Notes under the pieces: model-generated | Told to the model about the DNA's origin: nothing | Databases searched by the model: none | The model's input: the letters and a program-made list of their open reading frames with translations, nothing else | Part shown: in pieces, positions 45,648-52,911 of the stretch | How the letters are laid out: every line of letters begins with the position of its first letter | Numbering within the stretch: position 1 is the stretch's first letter | Position numbers and translations under genes: made by a program | Source of the DNA: Desulfobaculum xiamenense | GTDB taxonomy: Bacteria; Desulfobacterota; Desulfovibrionia; Desulfovibrionales; Desulfovibrionaceae | DNA length: 64,000 bases | Direction of reading: 5' to 3' | Assembly: GCF_011927665.1 (NCBI RefSeq) | Contig: NZ_JAATJA010000001.1 | Span: forward strand, 1,655,019-1,719,018

Positions 45648-48181
45648 GCATCGCGACGGATATCGGCCTCGCCCTGCGCCTTGCCCGGCGCGAACTGCGC
45701 GGCGGCGCGCGGGGATTCGCCGTCTTTCTCGCCTGTCTCGCCCTCGGCGCGGCAACCATCGCCGCTGTCGGCTCCTTCTCGGCCTCCGTGGACGCAGGGC
45801 TGCGCACCGACGCGCGCCGCCTGCTGGGGGGCGACCTCCAGATCATCCGCTCCCAGCTTGCTCCGCCGCCCGACGTCGCCGAACTCCTGGCCGCGCGGGG
45901 GCGCGTCAGCCACATCGTGCGCATGCGCACCATGGCCCGCTCCGACTCGGGCGCGGCCACCCTCGCCGAACTCAAGGCCGTGGACGCAAGCTACCCCCTC
46001 TACGGCTCCGTCGAACTGGCCTCGGGCAAACCGCTCGCCACGGCCCTCGCCCTGAAGGGCGGCATCCACGGCGCGGTGGTGGAACAGGAACTCCTCGCCC
46101 GGCTCGGCATCAACCTCGGCGACGTCATCAACGTCGGCGAGGGGCACTTGCGCGTCACGGACGTCATCCTGCGCGAGCCGGACCGCGTGTCGCAATTCTT
46201 CGGCCTCGGCCCACGAATCATGATCTCCACCTCGGGGCTGGCCGCCTCAGGACTCCTCCGGCCGGACACCCTCGCCCGTCACGTCCTGAACCTACGCCTG
46301 CCCGGCGTCGCCACGCTGGAGCAGGTCTCCGCGCTGGAAAGCGAACTGGAAGCCGCCCATCCCGGCGCGGACTGGCGTATCCACCGCTTCAACCAATCCG
46401 CGCGCGGCCTCCGGCGCTTCACGGACACCATGGACATGTACCTGACCCTCGTGGGGCTTTCGGCACTGCTTGTCGGCGGCGTGGGCGTCGCGGGCGCGGT
46501 GCGGGGATTTCTCGCCGGACGCCTGCGGACCATCGCCGTGATGAAAGCCCTTGGCGCGTCGCGGCGCATGACCACCAGCGTGTACCTCACGCAGGTTCTG
46601 GCGCTGGCCCTCGCGGGCTGCGTAACGGGTGCCGTCGGCGGGGCCGCTGCAGCGGCGGCCGTTGCCGAGCCGCTGGCCGAGCGCCTCGGCGTGCCCATCG
46701 GCAACGGTCTGCATCTCGAACCCATGGTCGAAGCCGTGGCCTACGGGCTACTCACTGCGCTGGCCTTTTCGCTGTGGCCGCTATCCTCGGCGGGGCGCAT
46801 CGGTCCGGCGCGGCTGTTCCGGGGCTATGCGGACGCCGCCCCGCAGCGCCCAACGCCAGCCGCCATCGGCGCGACGGCCCTCGCAACGCTGGCCTTCTTC
46901 GCGCTGTTATGGCTCACCGCCGACGCGCGCGCGGTAACCTTCGGTTTCGCCGCTGCGGCCGTCATCTGTGCGGGTGTCCTCTTCGTCTACGCACGCATCG
47001 TGCGCCGCACGGCCAGCCGCATCCCCTCGCCCGCGCAACCCCACCTGCGTCAGGCGCTGGCCAACATCCACCGCCCCGGCGCGTCCACGGGCAGCGTCAT
47101 CTTCTCCCTCGGCCTCGGGCTGACGGTCCTAACCAGCGTGGCGCTCGTGGACGGCAACATTCAGGACATCGCTGGCAGACGCACTCCGGGACAGGCACCG
47201 TCCTACTTCCTCGTGGACATCCCACGGGCGGACATGGCGGAACTTGCGCAGGCGGCGCTGGACATCCCCGGCGTCTCGCGCCTCGAACGCGAGCCGTCCG
47301 TGCGCGGGCGCATCACCCACATCAACGGCCGCCCCGCCCGACCCGAGGACGTGGACCCATCCGTGGCGTGGGCGCTCAATTCCGACCGCTCACTGACCTT
47401 CGCCCACGCGCAGCCGGACAAGATCACCCTCGCCTCCGGAACATGGTGGGACGGCGATTACGCGGGGCCGCCCGTCATCTGCCTCGATCACGACATCGCC
47501 AAGGGCTTCGGGATGCGCCTTGGCGACACGCTGACCGTCAACATCCTCGGCCGTCCGATCACGGCGAGCGTCGTCTGCACGCGGCATATCGACTGGACGA
47601 CCGCCGCCGTGAACCACGCCATCATTTTCGGCCCCGGAGTGCTGGAGAACGCGCCCTACACCTTCATCGCCACGGCCTACGCCGAACCGGGCGCGGAGGC
47701 GTCGCTCTTCGCCATGCTCACGAAGCGTTTTCCGCACGTCGTCGTCATTTCCATGCGTCGCGTTCTGGCGGACGTGCAGGGCATCATCGATAACATCGGG
47801 CTTGCCGTGCGCGCCACGGCGGCTGTCACGCTACTGGCCGGGCTGCTCGTGCTGTCCGAGGCGCTGCGGGCGAATCTGCGCTCCCGCCACCGCGACGCCG
47901 TGATCTTCAAGGTCCTCGGAGCCACGCCGCGCGACATCATGCTCGCCCTCACCCTCGAATTCGCGTTGCTCGGCGCGGCCGCGGCGCTCCTCGCAACGGC
48001 GCTTGGCGTGGCCGGGGCGTGGACCTTCGTGCATTTCGTCCTCGAAACGCAATGGATTCTGCCCGTCGGACCAATGCTCGCCATTCCGGCGGGCGGCGTG
48101 GCGGCGACCGTCATGCTGGGGCTTCTTGGCGTGCGGCGGACACTGGCGCAAAGCGCGTGGACCGTGCTGCGCAACGAATAG
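45644..48181 (+). CDS. ybbP: YbbP-type ABC transporter permease (FtsX family)
   Basis: The 845-residue membrane protein has an N-terminal helix (about 24-45), a large periplasmic domain and a first FtsX helix group (about 265-395, RTIAVMKALGASRRMTTSVY). A middle helix pair and a second periplasmic domain follow, then a final FtsX group (about 720-835, AVIFKVLGATPRDIMLAL). This duplicated design is typical of YbbP. Coupling to the ATPase gene is by ATGA overlap. Substrate unproven. Confidence 0.92.
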   Translation: MSIATDIGLALRLARRELRGGARGFAVFLACLALGAATIAAVGSFSASVDAGLRTDARRLLGGDLQIIRSQLAPPPDVAELLAARGRVSHIVRMRTMARSDSGAATLAELKAVDASYPLYGSVELASGKPLATALALKGGIHGAVVEQELLARLGINLGDVINVGEGHLRVTDVILREPDRVSQFFGLGPRIMISTSGLAASGLLRPDTLARHVLNLRLPGVATLEQVSALESELEAAHPGADWRIHRFNQSARGLRRFTDTMDMYLTLVGLSALLVGGVGVAGAVRGFLAGRLRTIAVMKALGASRRMTTSVYLTQVLALALAGCVTGAVGGAAAAAAVAEPLAERLGVPIGNGLHLEPMVEAVAYGLLTALAFSLWPLSSAGRIGPARLFRGYADAAPQRPTPAAIGATALATLAFFALLWLTADARAVTFGFAAAAVICAGVLFVYARIVRRTASRIPSPAQPHLRQALANIHRPGASTGSVIFSLGLGLTVLTSVALVDGNIQDIAGRRTPGQAPSYFLVDIPRADMAELAQAALDIPGVSRLEREPSVRGRITHINGRPARPEDVDPSVAWALNSDRSLTFAHAQPDKITLASGTWWDGDYAGPPVICLDHDIAKGFGMRLGDTLTVNILGRPITASVVCTRHIDWTTAAVNHAIIFGPGVLENAPYTFIATAYAEPGAEASLFAMLTKRFPHVVVISMRRVLADVQGIIDNIGLAVRATAAVTLLAGLLVLSEALRANLRSRHRDAVIFKVLGATPRDIMLALTLEFALLGAAAALLATALGVAGAWTFVHFVLETQWILPVGPMLAIPAGGVAATVMLGLLGVRRTLAQSAWTVLRNE

Positions 48182-48200
48182 GTACGTGGGGAGGAAGAAA

Positions 48201-48878
48201 TCAGGGCGCGGGCGACGAGGCGGAATGCGGCTGCGACGCGGCGACATCGAGAAGGTCGAGAACAAAGGGGAACAGATTCAGCGCGATGCGCTGCGCGCCG
48301 TCGGCATTGGGATGGATGCCGTCGCTCTGGTTCAGGGCGGAGTCGAGAGCCACGCCGTCCAGCAGAAACGGATACAGGACCACCCCATGTTCGTGAGCAA
48401 GTGCGGGATACAGGGCGTCGAAACGGCGCTGAAAGTCGTCGCCATTGTTTCCCGATGCGCGCATTCCCGCGAGCAGCACGGGCACCCCGGCCTCGGCGAA
48501 GAGTTCCAGCATGCGGGAGAGATTGTCGCGGGTCAGGGTGGGGTCGAGTCCGCGCAGTGCGTCGTTGGCACCGAGGGCGAGAATGGCGGCATCGGGACGC
48601 AATTCAAGAATCCACGGCAGACGGGCAAGTCCGCCGGACGTCGTGTCGCCGGACACACCGGCATTGATCACCCGCACGTCCACCCCCTGCGCACGAAGCA
48701 GGGCTTCCAGCCGCGCCGGGTAGGACTGGTCCGCGCCGAGACCGTACCCGGCGGTGATGCTGTCCCCAAAGGCCAGAAGCGACAGCGTCCGCGCCGAAGC
48801 GAACGGAGACACCGCGAAGATGGCGACCAGCACAACCAGCGCACAGGATACGGCTTTCAGCAACTGACTCACGCGCAT
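48201..48878 (-). CDS. tesA: TesA-type periplasmic arylesterase/lysophospholipase (SGNH hydrolase)
   Basis: The ATG at 48878 gives 225 residues and a signal peptide (hydrophobic about 8-25, cleavage after ASA). The catalytic blocks are FGDSITAGYGL, NAGVSGDTTSGGLARLP, LGANDALRG and SDGIHPNADG. TesA hydrolyses acyl-CoA, arylesters and lysophospholipids in the periplasm. It is convergent with ybbP and is the classic neighbour of ybbAP. A longer frame to 49055 would place the signal peptide internally and is rejected. Confidence 0.93.
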   Translation of the reverse strand: MRVSQLLKAVSCALVVLVAIFAVSPFASARTLSLLAFGDSITAGYGLGADQSYPARLEALLRAQGVDVRVINAGVSGDTTSGGLARLPWILELRPDAAILALGANDALRGLDPTLTRDNLSRMLELFAEAGVPVLLAGMRASGNNGDDFQRRFDALYPALAHEHGVVLYPFLLDGVALDSALNQSDGIHPNADGAQRIALNLFPFVLDLLDVAASQPHSASSPAP

Positions 48879-49231
48879 TTCCCCCGGCTTTCGCAAGGCC
48901 CCCGACATGGCAAACGACGGGCCAACCGCGATGGAAGATTTCACCGCATGTGACGAAAGAGCGCCACGGCGGACCGGCATCCACATGGAATGCAAGCGGG
49001 TGACCGACGGACAAACAGGCGCGACGAAATCACTACGCCCACACCCATCGCCCACACGGCGAAAAGCGTCCGAAGCCTACGCCCAGCGCGAATCCAGCCC
49101 CGCCAGCACGCCGCGCACCAACGAGACGAAACCACACGCACAACGCCCAAAACTCCCGCCTTCGGCCCGAGACCGCCCGAAATGGTTTACTTTGCCCCAT
49201 TTCCCGAATATATTCCACCCCTGCGCCTACC
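48879..49231. other. Intergenic region between tesA and tRNA-Ser (353 bp)
   Basis: No protein gene is credible here. It holds the minus-strand tesA leader and, at its right end, the tRNA promoter (49186-49214). The middle is GC-rich and featureless to my reading. Confidence 0.6.
49186..49214 (+). promoter_or_regulatory. Sigma-70 promoter of tRNA-Ser
   Basis: TTTACT (-35) and TATATT (-10) are separated by 17 bases. The predicted start is about 10 bases before the mature tRNA 5' end. Confidence 0.65.
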
Positions 49232-49323
49232 GGAGGGGTGGCAGAGTTCGGTTTATTGCGACGGTCTTGAAAACCGTTGTGGGCTCACGCTCACCGGGGG
49301 TTCGAATCCCTCCCCCTCCGCCA
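49232..49323 (+). tRNA. tRNA-Ser (anticodon UGA)
   Basis: The acceptor stem is GGAGGGG/CCCCTCC with discriminator G and an encoded CCA. The anticodon stem ACGGT/ACCGT frames the loop CTTGAAA, so the anticodon is TGA (49268-49270), reading UCA-type serine codons. A long variable arm typical of serine tRNAs and the TTCGAAT T-loop follow. The 3' end is the integration site of the neighbouring island. Confidence 0.97.
49306..49319 (+). repeat. attL-like direct repeat inside the tRNA-Ser 3' end
   Basis: The 14-base string ATCCCTCCCCCTCC recurs exactly at 52457-52470. The two copies bound the AT-rich island, as expected for integration into a tRNA gene. Confidence 0.6.
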
Positions 49324-49333
49324 TTAAGAGATT

Positions 49334-49362
49334 AACCCGTTGATTTATCAAGGGGTTTTCTT
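49334..49362 (+). terminator. Terminator-like hairpin after the tRNA (island-derived)
   Basis: AACCC-TTGAT and ATCAA-GGGTT form a stem interrupted by one mismatch, followed by TTTCTTG. It belongs to the inserted DNA, not to the original tRNA locus. Confidence 0.6.
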
Positions 49363-49458
49363 GTATCTAATGTCTGCCTGACGCTTCCAGTAGCACTTAA
49401 TGGGGCACTAATGGGGTATTTTCACCCATTCGTGACTCAGTAGCTGGGGCACATATCT

Positions 49459-49688
49459 ATGCCGAAAAACATTGAACGCCACGGTAGCGGCTGGCGTTTT
49501 TGTCTTCGTATCCCATCTGAGTATCAAGCTTTCGAGAATAATCGGAAGGTAATCAAGAAGAGCTTAAGAACCGCTGACAAGCGGGAGGCTGTTCGTGTCG
49601 CTAAAGGTCTGCGTGAATCTATTGAAAGGCGATGGCATGAGTTAGCTACGAAGCAAAGCACAGCTCTTGATTATGAAGATCTTAGAGG
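49459..49688 (+). pseudogene. N-terminal remnant of a tyrosine recombinase/phage integrase
   Basis: About 77 codons remain (MPKNIERHGSGWRF start, then the segment VIKKSLRTADKREAVRVAKG). This resembles the N-terminal SAM-like part of integrases that begin with a short DUF6538-type stretch. The reading frame runs into the insertion sequence at about 49689, and I find no continuation beyond it. Its position right after the tRNA 3' end fits an integrase that inserted the island. Confidence 0.7.
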
Positions 49689-49745
49689 TGGTCCCCATCC
49701 TTCGGACAGGTTGGCGGCCTCAATAAGGTGAAGCCAGTTGCCCAG

Positions 49746-50606
49746 TTATGCCGCCTGAGAGGCAGGCAGAGGCAGGAATGGCCCCACCCCTAGCTCTGGT
49801 CTTCCGAAGTATACTTCGTCAGGCGTCCTGCCGCCTAGGCTGGAATGCGGACGGTCGCCATTGTAATAGCTGATCCAGTTGCCAATGCCCATTCTTGCCT
49901 CGCTTCACGTTTCAAAAGCCTGCAGATAGACACATTCGTATTTCAAGGATCGCCAGAGGCGTTCGGTCATGACGTTATCCATCCAGCGACCTCGGCCATC
50001 CATCGATATCCGTATGTCAGCGTCTTTAAGCGCCTGGGTGAACTCCAAACTCGTGAACTGGCTGCCCCGATCGGTATTGAAAATGTCAGGCTTCCCGTAC
50101 AGTCGAAGCGCATTCTCTAGCGCCGCCACACTGAAGTCGGTCTCCATGGTGTTCGACAACCGCCAAGACAAAGCTTTCCGGCTGTGCCAGTCCATTATGG
50201 CCACCAGATACAGAAACCCACGACGCATCGGGATGTAGCTGATGTCGGCGCACCAGACTTGATTGATCTTTTCGGCTGCGATCCCACGTAGCAAGTACGG
50301 ATATACCTTGTGCGCCGGATGTGGTTGGCTCGTTCGCGGCTTCTGGTAAATCGCCATCACCCCCATCTTGCGCATCAGTCGGCGAATTCGCTTGCCCCCA
50401 ACCTCATAGCCGAGCTGTCGAAGACGGCGAGTCATCTATCTGCGTCCACACCAGAGCGTTTCAAGAAACTACTCGTCTATCAAACGCGGGAGCGTCATAT
50501 CCAACCCGCTCTCGCCAGCTTCCTCATAGTAGAAACCGGAGCGGCTAAAGCCAAGAAGACGGCATTGCCTAGCGATGCTGAGCCGGGAATGACTAGGTTC
50601 GACCAT
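49746..50606 (-). pseudogene. IS3-family transposase OrfB with three in-frame stop codons
   Basis: One continuous frame of 287 codons carries the whole OrfB: MVEPSHSRLSIARQC, the HTH_21 segment (QLGYEVGGKRIRRLM), the rve core with QVWCADISYIP, NTDRGSQFTS and a Glu region (WRSLKYECVYL), and the end HSSLGGRTPDE. Two codons that are normally Gln are TAG (after LIDE and after WCGRR), and a TGA follows AFET where Gly is usual. The protein cannot be made whole. The largest intact piece is 50435-49905. Confidence 0.85.
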
Positions 50607-50626
50607 CCCTCTCCTTCGGGCGAGGC

Positions 50627-50914
50627 TCAACGACCGAAGGCTTTGGCTAAAAAATCACGCTCCACGATCAACTGGCCGATCTTGGCGTGGAGTTCTTTGA
50701 TCTGCAAGTCGTTATTTGCGGATTGCCTTTCGACCTTGCCGGAGAAAATGCCTACCAGACCTTCCTGAGCCTGCTTCTTCCATTGAGCGACAAAATTCGG
50801 ATGAGCGTCAAACCTGACGGCCAGTTGAGCCCGTGCCTCTTCCCCTTTCAAGTCCTCTTCGGCTACCTTGCCCTTGAATTCCGCCGAGTAACGATTTCTC
50901 TTGCTCTTGGACAT
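50627..50914 (-). CDS. IS3-family transposase OrfA
   Basis: The 95-residue product begins MSKSKRNRYSAEFKGKVAEE and has the HTH_Tnp_1 helix-turn-helix (LAVRFDAHPNFVAQWKKQA) with a leucine-zipper-like end (LQIKELHAKIGQLIVERDFL). In a working element a -1 frameshift near the end joins it to OrfB. OrfA itself looks intact. Confidence 0.88.
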   Translation of the reverse strand: MSKSKRNRYSAEFKGKVAEEDLKGEEARAQLAVRFDAHPNFVAQWKKQAQEGLVGIFSGKVERQSANNDLQIKELHAKIGQLIVERDFLAKAFGR

Positions 50915-51028
50915 GATCCCTCCGCTTGTCTCGGCTCCAACTTATACACCCGTCCGAGTTTTGGGGACCACTTCACCTCTAGTGATCCATCTCACAATAC
51001 TTATTTAACAAAACTGAAATGAAGGGTA

Positions 51029-51862
51029 TTGGCAAAGCTGTTTAATTGGTTTACAGAATTATTTCTATATGTTGATCAAATTTTGGCGAGGTGTGGTGTG
51101 ATAGAAGTAGCGGAGTTGAAAATGATTTCTCGCATGAAGAGTGTTGATCCTAGCATTCTTGCAGTCATTTCTGTTGGAGTGGCTTTTGCGATTATGGGAA
51201 TTGAAAAGAGTCTTCCCCCATATTTATTTCAGGGGCTTATTTCGCTTGTTATTGTGTGTTTTTCTCTTTGCTTAGCAATGACCTTATTGCGGCTTGGCAA
51301 GAGAGTTTTACATACAAAGCCTTCTGAGACGAAGATTAGTGAAGCAAGTTTGTTAATTTCCGATGAAGAGTGGATGAGACGGGTTCTTGATGGGTTAAAG
51401 AATGCAAATGGTGTATCTGCTTACCTTCGAGGCTTTGACCATCCTGAGCACTTTAAAGAGCCCCACAGAGATACCCTTCTAGGAATTATGCGAGAATTTT
51501 CTCGATTGATATGGTATTCTTCAGAAAATACGAGAATTATTGCATATAAGACCCCCAATGCTGGTGGTGATAAATGCCCTAAAGAATGGTTAATCGATGA
51601 TATTATGGAGCGTTTTGGTAATAAGGAAAATGTGCAGCGAGGTGAAGTTGCAAAGAAAGTTGAAAAATCGCTGACAGTGACTGATTGCCAAATTCGAGAT
51701 AATGCCTATACTTTTTATCTTCCTAGTGGTGGGCGTAATTTTTTGTATAACCTCCACAAAGATGGAACTATTAAATTTTATTCGATGGAATTTGAGCCTT
51801 CGATCATCCCATACCTTATTGAACGAGGCTTAAAGGTTACTTGCGAAAATAGGACACGCTAA
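51029..51862 (+). CDS. Two-TM membrane protein with soluble C-terminal domain, unknown function, AT-rich island gene
   Basis: The 277-residue product starts at TTG 51029 with GAAGGG just upstream. Two membrane helices (about 42-58 and 66-87) are followed by about 190 cytoplasmic residues. Recognisable landmarks are EEWMRRVLDGLKN, FSRLIWYSSENTRIIAYKTP, PKEWLIDDIMERFG and NAYTFYLPSGGRNFLYNLHK. I do not recognise a family. Two short helices plus a soluble sensor domain is the plan of several nucleotide-activated membrane effectors in phage defence, but this is analogy only. The GC content is far below the flanks, and the stop is two bases from the next start, so the two genes form a unit. Confidence 0.7.
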   Translation: MAKLFNWFTELFLYVDQILARCGVIEVAELKMISRMKSVDPSILAVISVGVAFAIMGIEKSLPPYLFQGLISLVIVCFSLCLAMTLLRLGKRVLHTKPSETKISEASLLISDEEWMRRVLDGLKNANGVSAYLRGFDHPEHFKEPHRDTLLGIMREFSRLIWYSSENTRIIAYKTPNAGGDKCPKEWLIDDIMERFGNKENVQRGEVAKKVEKSLTVTDCQIRDNAYTFYLPSGGRNFLYNLHKDGTIKFYSMEFEPSIIPYLIERGLKVTCENRTR

Positions 51863-51864
51863 TA

Positions 51865-52257
51865 ATGAAATCTGCTCTAATTAACATATCAGGACATCCG
51901 CTTAATATTGAGGCTAAAACGAAGCTTGAAGAAGATTACGACTATCTTCAAGAAATATTTTTTAAATTGATTGATTTCTCAGAAGATTTAGATGGGCAGT
52001 TTAAAGAAATTACAAAACAAATAGATATTCCTCTTGATGGTACTGTCTCAATTACCTTAATCCTTCCTAGCCATTCAACTTTTGCTTCGTTACTAATGGT
52101 CTACTTGTCAGGGTTGCTTGGAAGGATGCCGAACCTATGCTTACTACAGCCTGATGAGGGAGGTGCTTATTTCCCTTCTCAAACATTTACTATTAACTGT
52201 GATAAGCTGAAATTTGCGGGGCGAGTATTTAGGCAGTCAGTGATCAAAGCTTGTTAG
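51865..52257 (+). CDS. Small island protein, possibly Csx15-like
   Basis: The 130-residue soluble protein starts MKSALINISGHPLN and has LILPSHSTFASLLMVYLSGL followed by LGRMPNLCLLQPD. The order NxSHPL, then a P-centred loop before an alanine/leucine helix, then GR(M/L)xxxP and L(R/Q)P recalls the Csx15 family of CRISPR-associated proteins (CARF-like, proposed ring nucleases). I base this on memory of the family pattern and cannot confirm it. No type III effector or polymerase is nearby; the CRISPR locus 10 kb away is type I-E. Together with the membrane protein upstream it makes a two-gene cargo. Confidence 0.6.
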   Translation: MKSALINISGHPLNIEAKTKLEEDYDYLQEIFFKLIDFSEDLDGQFKEITKQIDIPLDGTVSITLILPSHSTFASLLMVYLSGLLGRMPNLCLLQPDEGGAYFPSQTFTINCDKLKFAGRVFRQSVIKAC

Positions 52258-52399
52258 GAGCAAAGCAAGCTATTAAAAAACTGATACTATTGTAATATTC
52301 GATTCTAATTTGCAGCGACTTGCCTTTGGGGAAAGTCTGGGGCAAATTAGCAAAAATCGCTTGCAACGAAGTGTCAGATTTTTTCGAGTGATTCCTATC

Positions 52400-52477
52400 G
52401 TAAAAACGGTGGGTTAACGCTTCTTGATTTCGGGGTGGTTGGGTGCGAATTTGTGTATCCCTCCCCCTCCCCCTCCG
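52400..52477 (+). repeat. attR: degenerate tRNA-Ser 3' fragment
   Basis: The stretch keeps AAAA-CGG-TGGG-ACGCT, a GTGCGAATTT resembling the T-loop, and then ATCCCTCCCCCTCC (52457-52470), in the same order as the tRNA-Ser 3' half. It is the displaced end of the original gene, left over after the island restored a new 3' end. Confidence 0.55.
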
Positions 52478-52505
52478 ATACCGTTCGAAGGCCCAAGCAA
52501 ATTCC

Positions 52506-52543
52506 AAGCTCCCCGCGATGTTACCGTCCGGGGAGCTTTTTTA
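52506..52543 (+). terminator. Strong terminator, probably the original tRNA-Ser terminator
   Basis: A 10-bp stem AAGCTCCCCG/CGGGGAGCTT is followed by six T. It sits about 30 bp after the displaced tRNA fragment, where the tRNA terminator would have been before island insertion. Confidence 0.85.
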
Positions 52544-52667
52544 TGTCCACTGCCCCCCGCCGCATTGCGCATTCGCCACGAGCGATGAGCGCTCCCGCGA
52601 CCGTGCCGCCCCAGCACGTTACCGGGGCAGGCACCTGGGGCGACGCGCCGATCGCGCCCTAGCGCAA

Positions 52668-52677
52668 GTGATATCAC
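52668..52677. promoter_or_regulatory. Short palindrome, possible operator
   Basis: GTGATATCAC is a perfect 10-bp palindrome about 235 bp before the activator gene. It is too short to assign to a regulator. Confidence 0.2.
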
Positions 52678-52852
52678 CTGTAAAAGCGCCCCCCCCGTAA
52701 CGCTCCCAGCAGCGTTCTTCGTCCCCACCGTATCCCCGCGCAGGGATTCCATTCGCGTCGGCATCTCCGCGAAAAGCCGCGCCCCACGAAACGGCGCTGC
52801 CCGCAGCCATTGACGGAACATGGCATTTGGCATAGCGATACGTTTTCAGCAT

Positions 52853-52867
52853 GAAAATGATTCTCAA
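52853..52867. promoter_or_regulatory. Fur-like box upstream of the sigma-54 activator gene
   Basis: TGAAAATGATTCTCA differs from the 7-1-7 Fur consensus TGATAATNATTATCA at two positions. It lies 45 bp before the start codon, which fits iron repression of the activator. Confidence 0.6.
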
Positions 52868-52911
52868 CTTCACCACAACGTTCAACGACATCCGTCGTTC
52901 CATCCCACAGC

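Larger units (their letters stand above)
49689..50975 (-). mobile_element. IS3-family insertion sequence, degenerate
   Basis: The imperfect terminal inverted repeats begin TGGTCCCCATCCTTCGGAC (left) and, on the other strand, TGGTCCCCAAAACTCGGAC (right, possibly extended by TGAAG). Inside are orfA and a broken orfB with a DDE core. No clear target duplication is visible at the ends. It interrupts the integrase gene. Confidence 0.85.
52258..52911. other. Island right end and upstream region of the sigma-54 activator gene (654 bp)
   Basis: It contains, in order, an AT-rich tail, a degenerate tRNA-Ser 3' fragment (about 52400-52477), a strong terminator (52506-52543), a GTGATATCAC palindrome (52668-52677) and a Fur-like box (52853-52867). 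I see no credible protein gene; the open frames here are biased and lack ribosome-binding sites. Confidence 0.6.

Noticed and set aside
49902-50606. Pyrrolysine or stop-codon readthrough in the IS transposase because two Gln codons are TAG
   Set aside because: A third in-frame stop in the same gene is TGA, and the sites are ordinary Gln and Gly positions, so simple decay explains them better.
49681-50985. A target-site duplication for the IS3 element
   Set aside because: The bases flanking TGGTCCCC and GGGGACCA do not match each other. An outer inverted AGAGG/CCTCT is present but is not a direct repeat.
52414-52833. Minus-strand frame downstream of the island
   Set aside because: It crosses the tRNA fragment and a strong terminator, has no ribosome-binding site, and its composition is not coding-like.
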